A stretch of DNA of 64,000 nucleotides from Sipunculus nudus (Eukaryota > Annelida > Sipuncula > Golfingiida > Sipunculidae): the NCBI GenBank assembly GCA_026874595.1, contig CM049307.1, forward strand, positions 10,517,579-10,581,578, read 5' to 3'. The notes beneath the pieces were generated by a model. That model saw nothing but the letters and a program-made list of their open reading frames with translations. It did not search any database and had not been told where the DNA came from. Of the stretch, positions 1 through 12,000 are shown in pieces. The first letter of the stretch is position 1. Each line of letters opens with the position of its first letter. Made by a program: the position numbers and the translations under genes.

Positions 1-1907
1 TGTTTTCCCCCAGCACAATTAATAATATTTCGGGCTCACGGTTAACTCTAACAACTGTTAGTCCTGGACATTTAAAGAGTCATAAAAATATTCATTGATA
101 CCATCCCCCCCCCCCTCTTCCCCCATAACTACAATGTTATGAAGTCTGGTAGATTTACTCTGATAGCTATATAATACTTGGGCAAAAATTGGTTCAAAAT
201 ACAAAAGATAAGGGCTGTTAGGAAGCCTCATTCATGTTACTGAAATCTGTTCAAATGGTTTGTTATATCAGATGATACAGGGTCACACACTGGGGAGCAG
301 TTAAATGGTTGACTGAGGTGAATGACACCTGTAGCCTGTCTGATCATGTGAGCCAAAACTGGGTAAGGTGGAAGGTGATCATTCAATTATAAAAACACAG
401 ACAAAGATGAGTATTAACAATTTTAATAGCTCAAAATATATTCCACATTCACATAAACAGGTACACTGTAAACGAGCTCCCTCCTGTACGTACAATTTTT
501 TAATGAGAATCCAACCTGTAGAGTGATTTCCTTACTTCTGGGATAGTTATCACCAAACGAAAGACAACCTGGTATAAAAAGAAAATTGATCCCGAAGTTT
601 CTGTATCTGTGTTGGACCAACCAAAACTATCTAACCATATTGTATTTATTCAACAGTAAAATCATTCATGAACCCAGCCATTAAGAATTTATTTCTAAAA
701 GAAATGCTATATATTCATTCATATAACCCCCCCCCCCCCCCCCCCCCCAGTCTTGATGTCATGCAGAGTTGCTAAATTTCACATGAAACTGAACCGCCGA
801 GGTTCAGTTTCATTTGACATTTCGCAACTCAGCTGATGTCACTGGTGTACTCTCCCACCATTGCAGTGGGTGCTTATAATTTTCAATTCTCAAATTTTAA
901 GGTCCCAAAATCTGGGCAAATTTTTCAGAAACTGGCACTCTGCCTGGTGATTCTTTCAGACTGTTGCAGATTTTTAGTTTCTTACCATGCGATAAAGTAG
1001 TTTTAAAGAATAGTAAATCTATGACAAAAAAATATATGGCAAGCCCACACTCTGGTCACAGCTATATTCAATGCACTGTTATATGATTAATTATTGAACT
1101 TTAATAAGGCAATCCCATATACCCTAATAAACACTATGTTCAATGTACTGTCATGTGATTTACTGACACCAAAACCAAAACGTTTTGCTGGTGATCAATC
1201 CCACTGTACATACACAGCAAGCATTTCCTGTAAATGTATGAGGAAGGTGCACATATTTGCTTACTTCACTATAATTTATACTAGTTGTTAAACTAGTAAT
1301 AAACATTCATAAACACTATATACAAATAAGCTGCCATGTGTCAAGTCTCTAAGATAACATATCAAAGACAATGTATGATACAAATAACAAACAATAACAA
1401 AAAACATTAACTTCTGAAAAATTTATCACTGGCATACTGTAGATTACAATGTAATATCAGAAAACATGAAATGCTAAGGTTAATTTTATTTCCTTTCTTA
1501 TTTTCTTGTAATATGTCATATTCCTTGGGTCTTAATCATGAACATTCATTTGTGGTTTACCTGTAAAAAAGCATGGATACCAACACAACTTGTAAATATA
1601 TCACAGTGCAAAACTGTTTGATAAATTTTAATGTGCACATCATGTCAACTGTGAATAGTGGCATGACCTCTAAATTAGTTCCCTTTGAGCTCACCAGATG
1701 TCACTACATTTTATGTACACATTTTTACATTCACCATTACATTCATACTGTTGTATTATCCAGAAGATACACAATAGTTTTGATGAAACAAACTTACTTT
1801 GGTTTTACTTTGTGTCATATGGTGTGTCACATATAAATATTAATGCATTCATCTTGACTATAATGCCCCGTAATGAATAGACTGGAAGTCATGCTTTGCT
1901 GAGTGTA
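1..1907. other. AT-rich flank, no gene seen
   Basis: I see no exon with coding similarity in this stretch. It holds a long C homopolymer near 727-749 and ordinary AT-rich sequence. It lies downstream of the minus-strand PPM1K stop codon, so part of it may be 3' untranslated sequence, but I cannot place a poly(A) site with confidence. Confidence 0.4.
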
Positions 1908-2570
1908 ACCCAACTGCTGTTGTGAAAGAGCTTTGCTAAGTGGGTACACCAACTGCTGACATGACAGAGCTCTGCTGAGAGGTTACACTGCTGACATGAC
2001 AGAGCTTTGCTGAGAGGGTACACCAACTGCTGACATGACAGAGCTCTGCTGAGAGGTTACACCAACTGCTGACATTACAGAGCTCTGCTGAGAGGGTACA
2101 TTAAAAGCTGACAGAGCTCTGCTGAGAGGGTACACCAACTGCTGACATGACAGCTCTGTTGAAAGTGTACATCAGCTGCTGACTTCATAGAGCTCTGCTG
2201 AGAGGGTACACCATCACCAACTGCTGACATGACAGAGTCCTGCTGAGAGGGTACACTAACTGCTGACATGACAGCTCTGCTGAGAGTGTTCATCAGCTGC
2301 TGACAGAGCTCTGCTGGGAGTATACACCAACTGCTGACTTAATAGAGCTCTGCAGAGAGGGTACACCAACTGCTGACTTGATAGAGCACTGCAGAGAGGG
2401 TACACCAGTGTTCATCAGCTTCTGACAGAGCTCTGCTGGGTACACCAACTGCTGACCTGACAGAGCTCTGCCGAGAGGGTATACCAACTGCTTACATGAC
2501 AAGAGCTCTGCAGAGAAAGTACAACAACTGCTGAAGTGATCCAGCTCTGCCAAAAAACTACACCAACGGA
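1908..2570. repeat. Minisatellite, about 40-bp units, 3' of PPM1K
   Basis: About fifteen imperfect tandem units are built on AGAGCTCTGCTGAGAGGG followed by TACACCAACTGCTGACATGAC. Units vary by small internal deletions and by replacement of CATGACAG with TTGATAG or TTCATAG. The open frames across it are produced by the periodicity and carry no recognisable domain. It lies about 250 bp beyond the PPM1K stop codon, so it may fall in the 3' untranslated region. Confidence 0.85.
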
Positions 2571-2817
2571 TAACACTTTCAGGTGATATGACAAAACTGC
2601 TAAGCAGCTTTCTCAAGTCAGTATCACTAAGTAAGTTTACTAGTCCACCGGTGCATGATCTGCATCATAATAATATTATTAAGTAGAGCCAAAATTCATG
2701 TGGAGTTCAATATGTATCATCATTACATTGGACTGCAGGTTTTTACCACCACGTCCCTGGCAGTTGATTACATCAAATTAACATGAATGACAAACACCCA
2801 GTAAAAGCAATGAAGGT

Positions 2818-3087
2818 TCAGCGGTAACGGTTTCCAATGATGTTCCTCCCAAAGCTGTAGGGGACGGAATTTGGTGAGCGTGAGTATTTTCCCCAGGCCC
2901 CAAACGGAATCACAATAGCTGTACAGTTGTCTTCTGAACCGTACTGCAGTGCCTGGTCCGTGATCAGCTGGGCTGCTTCTTCCGGGTATTCACAGGTTGA
3001 TACAATATCAATAATCTCCTGGTCACTCATCACAAAACTAATGCCATCTGTTGTCAGGATGAGGAAAGCGTCCCGGCCATGCTTCAC
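2818..3087 (-). CDS. PPM1K terminal coding exon
   Basis: The exon begins after a TTTCAG acceptor at 3090-3088 and ends at TGA (plus-strand TCA at 2818-2820). It encodes KHGRDAFLILTTDG, the EDN metal motif and the PFGAWGKY tail typical of PPM1K. Confidence 0.92.
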   Translation of the reverse strand: MKHGRDAFLILTTDGISFVMSDQEIIDIVSTCEYPEEAAQLITDQALQYGSEDNCTAIVIPFGAWGKYSRSPNSVPYSFGRNIIGNRYR

Positions 3088-6000
3088 CTGAAACGCATAC
3101 ACTCACTATAAAGTTGGGTGATATGTTTTAAACATATATCATGGGTAAAAGTCCAGAAATTCTTGGTGACCTGAAACAAACTTGAATTACTCATTCTTCA
3201 TTTTTCTATTAATTAAATTTGATGTTATCAAATTTTTTATATGAATCTTATAAAAATGTGTGAATGTTGACAGAATCCTCAAGTAAACTCCGCATTGGAG
3301 CAAGTAAAATAAGGACAGACCATCAGTTAAGACATCAGTTTTAGGCAGGTCACCTGTACTGCTCTTTAATCATGTTATGATATACTACTGTATTCAGATG
3401 ATCATTAAATTAAAATATTCACAATATTTCAATATTTTCTGATCTAACATGTCCAAAACATATTTTATGAAACACCCGCCAATTACCTGAAACTCTAACA
3501 ATGGCTGTCCTTCTGTTAAACAAACCCCATATCATTTGCTTACTTCAACACTAGTTTTCAGTTTCTGACAGTTAAATTTTTTCTGCCTTTCCTGGTTTTT
3601 ACTTTAATATTTTATTGTTAGCTTTTCCTAAACAAAGTAATTGTAAAATTAAAACAAATCTCACCCCTATCGTGCGGACAAATGGCTCTGCTATGACTCC
3701 GAAAGGCTTCATCTCCACATCCCCGATGCTACGAGTCATGTCAAGGCGGCCGTTGACCCGTGGACGACCCACACTGTTGTAGATAATGGTGCCCCCGCAT
3801 CGCTTGATCCTCTCCTTCTCCTCTACCACATCAGGTTCGTGGTTCTGTGACAGCCTCAGTGCTTGCCCAGCTCGACACATGATGGCGCTGCTGTCTCCGA
3901 CATGGCCGATCGCTAGCTCCATGCTGTTCCGCAGTAACGCCACTGTAGCTGTTGTGCCTGATGCCAGTGCTTGATCATCTCCTAAAAAAAGTAACACCAT
4001 TATAACCAGAATGTTTCTAAGCATATTCCTCCACCATGACAAAACATTCCAGCTGGATCAGTCCCTCCATTTTGATTCACATTGGAATTTATAGAGAAAT
4101 AGCTGATCCTCAGGGAGTGAAAGAAAGGCTGTTGCATTGTCTTGAAGATTTTTATAAGTTTATAGAAAGACTAGACATTTCTTGGCACCACAGGTGCCAT
4201 AATATCCCAAGACAATTAATCCCCCCCCCCCCCCCCCCCCTTAAGAAAAGGCCCCAATCTTCAGCGGCATATACTGACACTTGGCAGGTGACCATGGTTT
4301 CTTCCATCTATCAACTTGTGAAACATAAATTTTTCACCAAATATAGGGGCCAATACAGCAAATCATTCCTGAGAAAAGGGCATAAATTTATACTATGAAC
4401 ACAATAAGGTAGGTAGCACCACCTGTCTGCTTAACAAGGAAACTCTCCAAGGTGGATGTACATGCCAAATTGCAGACTAACACATTGAATGACTCCCCTG
4501 ATATGAGCAATTTTCACCTAAAACAAACGAACGGATGGACGCCACCAGTCTTGAATATGAGATGGAGGAATCCAAGATCTAAGGATAACCACAATTTCAG
4601 GCCAATACGGCAATCATTCTGGAGAAAAGGGCATAAATTTATACTTTGAATACAGTTAGGTAGGTGAGCCACCTGTCTGCTTAATAAGAAAACTCTCCAA
4701 GATGAATGAATATGCCAAATTTCAGACCAACATATTGAATGACTCCTCAGATATGAGCAATTTTAATCTTAAGCAAATATACAGTTGGGGGCCACACTAA
4801 AATGATTGCAGATGGTGCACCAGTCTTGAATGTGGGATGGAGGTATCCAAGATCTATGGACATGCAATATTTCAGGTCAATACAAAAAATCATTCCTGAG
4901 AAAAAGGGCATTTACTCTTCAAGATGAATGAATATGCCAAATTTCAGACCAACATATTGAATGACTCCTCAGATATGAGCAATTTTAATCTTAAGCAAAT
5001 ATACAGTTGGGGGCCACACTAAAATGATTGCAGATGGTGCACCAGTCTTGAATGTGGGATGGAGGTATCCAAGATCTATGGACATGCAATATTTCAGGTC
5101 AATACAAAAAATCATTCCTGAGAAAAAGGGCATTTATTTGTACTATGAAAACAGTGAGGTAGGTGGCACCACCTGTCTTCTTAACGAGATAACTAACCAA
5201 GCTGGATGTACATGCCAAATTTCAGACCAATACATTGAACCACTCCTGAGATATGAGCAATTTTCACTGAAAGCAAATGTGCAGATAGACGCCACCCAAA
5301 AACAATTGCAGGTGGTGCCACCAATCTTGAATAAAAGATGGAGGTATCCAAGATCAATGAAATTCTGCCCAATCTGTCCATTAGTTTTTTACTTATAATG
5401 CTCAAAGTACTTTCAGGGGCAATGATTGGGAATTAAAAGGCTTGAAAACAAGAAAAGGACAGAAGGGGCCACCACCGGTCTCCATCAGAAGACAAAGCTA
5501 TCAATGATCTTTAGTCACTTTGATTTTTGGACTAATCCATGCATCCCTTATTGAGATATTTATGGTTTTGTGTGATTTTCACCATACATGGCAAATATTT
5601 AAGGTTAAGGCCACTCTCATAGGAAACTTCATGACCCCAATTTTAAGATACATCATCCATGTCTATGTTTATGCTCAATATGAAAGATATCTGTCCATTA
5701 GTTTCCGACTTATAATGCTCACAGTACTGTCAAGTGGCAATGATAGGGGTATTAAATTGCACAAGAAGGAGAAAAGGATAATAGGTGGTGCCACTAGTTC
5801 CTGGTACATGCCAAAATTATCCAGGCTCTTTGGACAACTTGAATCAGGGATCAATCCATACAAGAATTCTTGGGATATTTAAGAATTTGTGTGATTTTCC
5901 CCCAAAATAGACCTATTCAGGGTCAAAGTCACTTTCTCAGTGACCCCATTCTTAATAGGCTTCATCTTTTCAACCATATATATGCACATGTAAAGTTTGG

Positions 6001-9000
6001 TAATGATCCGTGAAATATTTTTTTGAGTTATCGCATTCAAAAGAAATCTCTGCTGCAGAGTGACTGTGAATAAACAAGTATCCTGACTTTGTCTGGGGAT
6101 ACAATCAGGCTATATGGCAATTATAAATCCCTAAAGGAGAGTGAACAATAACATTTTACTTAAATGATTAAAAGAAACTACTGTAGAAGATTGTTCTTTT
6201 TTTCAGATTATGCAAAGTGGCTCACTTAAGTTCAACTAATTTGGAGGCAGCTGCAGGTGAACTCAGCCAGGCATGACCCTGTCTAATCTGGCACTGGTAC
6301 AGAGGTGGCAAAGTGTGTTCTAGATTACAGGTCCTTAGTCTGGGCCAGTCTGAACTCAGGTTAATGAGGTCATGTACAGGAAAGGAAATCAAATATGGCT
6401 TCATGGAAAAAAAAAGTTGGTTGAGGACCTCTCCTAGGTAACAATCTACAGTAAAAGTTTCACTGCAATAACTCTGGCAGTTCTTCAAAAATGCAAGCTA
6501 AAAGTGTGAATTTAAATAGAGTGGTGGGACCGATAGCCATAGATTTATTATTATAGGAGTTATTGCCCAGATTGTTTATTTACTCTTTAAGGTCTCTGTG
6601 TTGGACTTGCCAGTATCACCTTTCTGTCCCTGCCTCACCACCTGACTGAATTCACGATAGTATATAATAATGAGGTTCTTCAAGGTCAGTATCTTTTCAA
6701 TAGTAGTTTCAGACAAACCAAGTGGGTTCCATGTGACCACTTATCCACGTGCAAATGTTACACAGATGTCAATGTCACACAGGTTCTGTATCACGCGAAG
6801 ACTACCTAATAATGGAAGCTGCATAGAGTGACCCATACCACCAAAGCCTTGGCAGAAAGACTTTTCTGAAAACTTATCCAAGTGGTAACCTGCAACTCTT
6901 CATTTAGTATGATTTTTTTTTTAAGTAACAAAATTATACTGACTGCTATGCTGCTGGTATCATAGACACTTTAGTAATTTATGTGTCAACTCAATTACAA
7001 AATAATTTGATAATTAACAAAACATGGCAAAGCATAAATGCCAGGGCTCTCAGGAAAGCAGGGGGTAAGCATCTTTGCAAATCTGTGGCTGTAGGGTGGA
7101 GAGGATCTATATTTGCCATAGTAGTAGGCACAGTGTAGACACTGCCAGGGTTGGGGTGAAATATGTATTTGTATTTGTATTTAAATACAGTCAAAGTATG
7201 TATTTGTATTTGTTTTGTGCAAAATGATAATATTTGCATTTTTATTTGATCCCAATATTTGATGTATTTGATCAAATACTGTGCAAATACATATGTATAA
7301 AAACATATTCATATCTGCCATAATTTTAAATAATTTACTACTTCCTAACTTCTGAAAACCCCAAAAGACTGCATCAGGTCAAGTGTTTCACTTCTCCCTG
7401 AGATATTATGAATATCTATGGTGCTGAAAATTAATAAATTGTCTGTATTACCAATACATTTGCATATTTGTAATTTTATTTGTATTTGATGTTCTGTATT
7501 TGTATTTGATTTTTTCTTTATCTTCAGTCACTCGTATTTGTATTTGGACGGGACCAGCTATCGTATTTATATTTGTATTTGGCACACTGTATTTGACCCC
7601 AACCCTAAACACTGTGCTGACAACCAACCCTTTCTTTTTACGTAACTAAATATTTATATACTGACCCTATCCGCAAACATATAGGGATATGACAATGACA
7701 CTGAATACATAAAAAGAGCAAATATTACATAATCTTTCAAAATATAACACAAAGTGCTGAAAATTAGGGATACTCAAAACTCAGATTGGACTCTTCAATT
7801 ATTTGGCCAGAGTGTCCCCTACTCCTGTTTAGCCCTGAATGCATATTCCCAATAATTAAATATATATACATATTTATATATTAGTATTACATTAGAATAT
7901 ACATGGAGTTTAAGTGTGTAAGATGATAGCTGAGTCATGAATCCCAGGCATCCCCAAAGCCAAAGTAATTTGATTTCACCATAATGGACCATACAGGTGA
8001 TCTGTTTCACAGTACAACCGCTACAGGATGTGTACATTTTCCTGAATGTCAGTAATTTTCCTAGAACCTAGTCATGAGGGTCAATGACACAGTGACTGTA
8101 TGTAAACAAGTCTGGTTCAAGGTGTCCCTGATGTACTGTAAAGGTCACCAGAACAGCAGTGAACATGATGAACACTCAAAGCAAGAATGCCAGCCCTGGC
8201 AGGCGCTAGGTGCTTATATTAATACTTAAAAAATAGGCAGAGGAAGCAGGGCTGAAAGATTAAGATGAACCTGGTGACCTTACAGAAAGCTTGGGCATCT
8301 CTATAATTGGAACACTTCATTTCAAATCTAATTTTAGTTTTGCTTTTGAGGTGCTAGTGCAATCTAAACAAGGATTGCAAGATTAGCATCCATTATCTTA
8401 ACTGCTTGGCCACATTCTATCCACAGATTATACTGAATGTAGTTATCAACTTCACCTGTTCTTTAACAATCACCCCTGAAGGAAGAAGGAAAGACTATTA
8501 CAATCTGGTAAGTACACGTCTCACTGAGCTGAAACTAGAAACAAGTGACCCATGGGTCATGACGCTCAGCTGACTGGAAGAGATTCGCAAAAGGAAATTT
8601 TATGATCTGAATGGTAGTATATATACCCATTCAACTGAAGCATAAAACAGATTTACCAACAGGCCAAGATTGTGTCTGTATTTATATATCTCAAAAATAG
8701 AGAAAAAATGCCTAAACTTTAAAAAAATACAGGTGGGTCCTCCAGTCTGTAGAAACTAACTAGGGACCCATGGCTCTTGACGCTCAGCTGCATTTGTCTA
8801 TAAGGATATATGTTTATGTGGTTTTCCTAAATATTCGTCCTGTGATCAGTTTGAAGCCGACCTGTCTACCCAAACTGGAGTTATCATCCATAAACTAATT
8901 TGTGAATGGATGGGCCCTGTGACCTAAACCGTTGACCTTGTGACCCCAAAATCAAAAGGAAACATCCCTATTGGCAGGTGCACCACATGTCGATGATTGA

Positions 9001-12000
9001 AGGATTGAGATGAAAAGTTTGGCTTAAAATACATCTACAATCTTTCTAAAGTAGTGGGTCCTATGACCTTGACCCTTGATCTCATGACCCTGAATCATTA
9101 GTTCCTACTTTAGTGGTGGGCATATATAAGTCAAACCAAACTGGTGTTATCATCTAGAAACTAATATGTGGATTGATGGCCCCCATGACCTTGACCTTAG
9201 ACCTTGTGACCCCAAAAATCCATAAGTTACTTCCACTATTGGCAGGTGAGCAACATCTAGAAGATAGAAGGTTTGGGACAGAAAGTTTGATTAAAAAAAA
9301 CATCAACAATATTTTTAAAGAAGTGGGTCCTGTGACCTTGACCTTTGGCCTTATGACCCCAAAATCAAAAGGGGTCTTTCATTATTGGTGGGTCATATAA
9401 GTTAAAACTGAAACCAATATGTCAATCCAAACTGGAGTTATCATCCAGAAACAAATATGTGGACAGATGGGCCCTTGTGACCATGACCTTTGACCAGGCT
9501 TGGATCAAGTACATGTACTTGTACATGGTACTTGTACTCAAGTACAAAATTTTCAGTACTTGGCCTGTACTTGTACTTGGTACTTTTTACCAAGTACAGT
9601 ACTTGTACTGTACTTGTACTTGCTAAAAATGTACTTGAAAAATCAAGTACATTTCAAGTACTAGTCAAGTACATGAATTTTTTTAAATTTTTTTTAATAC
9701 AGAGCATATGGATTGATGGATGTGAGACAAGATATACATGTCACAATAATAATAGCCTACACTATTTAACATCAATCATGCCTCTGTTTATCAATGGTTT
9801 ACAAATCAAAGGTCAGATTGTGCCAGGCAACTTATTTGGCTGTGACCTACTCTGTCCAGTGCTCTTATATAATTAGCACCAGTGGTCACCAGCAATGTGG
9901 CAGCTGGCCCATGCTTGCCTCCACAATAGGCACATCCTGGGCAATTACTGTTCAGCATTATTTGCTGATATGCTTCATGATCAAGGGACTCACAGGAAGT
10001 AGTAGAAAGTAATATGTATTACTCTGTTACTTTGCCTTCTGTTTCTATTACTATTACAGCTCAAATTTTTGAGTCCATTACTATTACTATTACATGGAAA
10101 AAGCTGTAATAGTCTATCCTCAGATCTGATTATATTAACAGCTTGTGGAAACACAACCCACTTAATAGTTCTGCTGAGTAAGTTTATCCCAGGTTACATC
10201 TGCTCATGCACCAGGCTAATTAGCCATGGTAACTGAGAAAGTCAGGTTGGTATTAGTGGTGGGAGTCGGTTCCTTTTTCATAATAGATCATCGGTTTAAG
10301 CAATCAAATCAATGATTGATTAGAAATCGGTTCAGGCAAATATAAAGAAATATGCAATTATCTGTGAAACTGTACTTTCTTAACCCAGCCTGCATGTCTT
10401 AGTAATTCTACCTAAAGAAAAATGGTTTTGCCTTATTTATATTTTCCTATTATCAGTAAGATATGCTTTTCAAAATTTCATTTTAATTATTTATGATAAA
10501 CAAGAATTAAACCACTATCCAGGACATCTACTTGCTGCAAAGAACTAGCGAATTGATGGAGCATTTTAACGCCATACCGCCCATACTGTGCAATGTACAT
10601 CTGTTACAAAACTCCACGCTAATTCTGCAGCTCCCTGCCAGTTCACAGAGGTTTATTAAGTCCTCTGTTCTTGCATCTACCGAGTTATACTCAGTTACAT
10701 ACGGAAGTTAATATGGGAACAAAGACTAATTATTTAAAGCGCTAAATGTTGTAATAAATGGAAGAATAATTTTAGCCTTAAGAGAATAGGCATTCTGGGA
10801 AAAAACAGTCATGATTATGATGTAATGGATAGTTGCCTTTGTTAATCGAGCACTTGAAAGTGGCAGGAAACCGACTGACTTTCGATAAAACTCAATCGGC
10901 CCACCACTAGTTGGTAATGAGTAAATCTGGAATTGAGTTGTCACAGCTGAACTATACACAACCCTCAGATGGACTGTTTAGCTGAGCACCTGTGACTTTT
11001 ACACTCCTGACAGACTAGTACAGAGACTCTAAAGCCACTATATAATAAGTGACAGAATTGGCAGATTCAGAATAGTCATTCTGAATAGGCATCAAAGCAC
11101 CATTTCTTGTGTACTGATATACGACTGTGTAATAGTGTATATAAATACTGAAAGGCAATTAAGACTGTCACCCTGGATTACCTATAATAACAAAATAAAA
11201 AAACTTTCAGCAATTGGAGCATCAACCCACATTTTTGTGTACCAGTACTGTTTTATCAATAAATATTCAGAAAATTGCTTTTTTAATTAAAAGTACTTGT
11301 ACTTGTCCTCAAGTACAGACCCCTGTACTTGTACTCAAGTACATTGAAAAATTGTGTACTTGTACTTGTACTTGACAAATTCTGCAGTACTTGTACTTGT
11401 ACTCAAGTACTGACCCCCTGTACTTGACCCAAGCCTGCCTTTGACCTTGTGACCCCCAAATCAATCAGGTTCTTCCCCTATAGGCAGCTCATCCATATGT
11501 TCAAGATCGAAGGTTTGGGATGAAAAGTTTGGCTTAAAAGGCATCCACAATCTTTCATAATAATTGGGTACTGTGACCTTGACCTTTGATCTCATGACCC
11601 CTAAATTGAACAGAATCTTCCCCTATTGGCAGGTTAGCAATATCTTGAAGATTGAAGGTTTGCCAAGAAAAGTTTGGCTTCAAATGCATATGCATTCTTT
11701 TTAAAGAAGAGTCCTGTGACCTTGACCTTTGATCTCTGGACCCCAAAATCAACACAATTCTTAGTTTAGTGGTGAGTCATATAATATGTCAAACTAAGCT
11801 AGAGTTATCATCTGAAAACTAATTTGTGAACAGATGGCCCCTGTGACCTTGACCTTTGACCATGTGACCAAAAATTCATTTATGCTCTCCCCATACTGGC
11901 AAGTCAGCTAAATGCGCAAAACAGAAAGTTTTGGATGAAAAGCTTGGCTTAAAATGCAGCCATAATCTTTTAAATAAGCGAGTCCTGTGACCTTGACCTA

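Noticed and set aside
1908-2570. CRISPR-like or protein-repeat array
   Set aside because: Units are directly adjacent and diverged, with no unique spacers; the open frames come from repeat periodicity in a eukaryotic setting.
5024-5398. 124-codon open frame in PPM1K intron 1
   Set aside because: It lies entirely in a dispersed tandem repeat and carries no domain.
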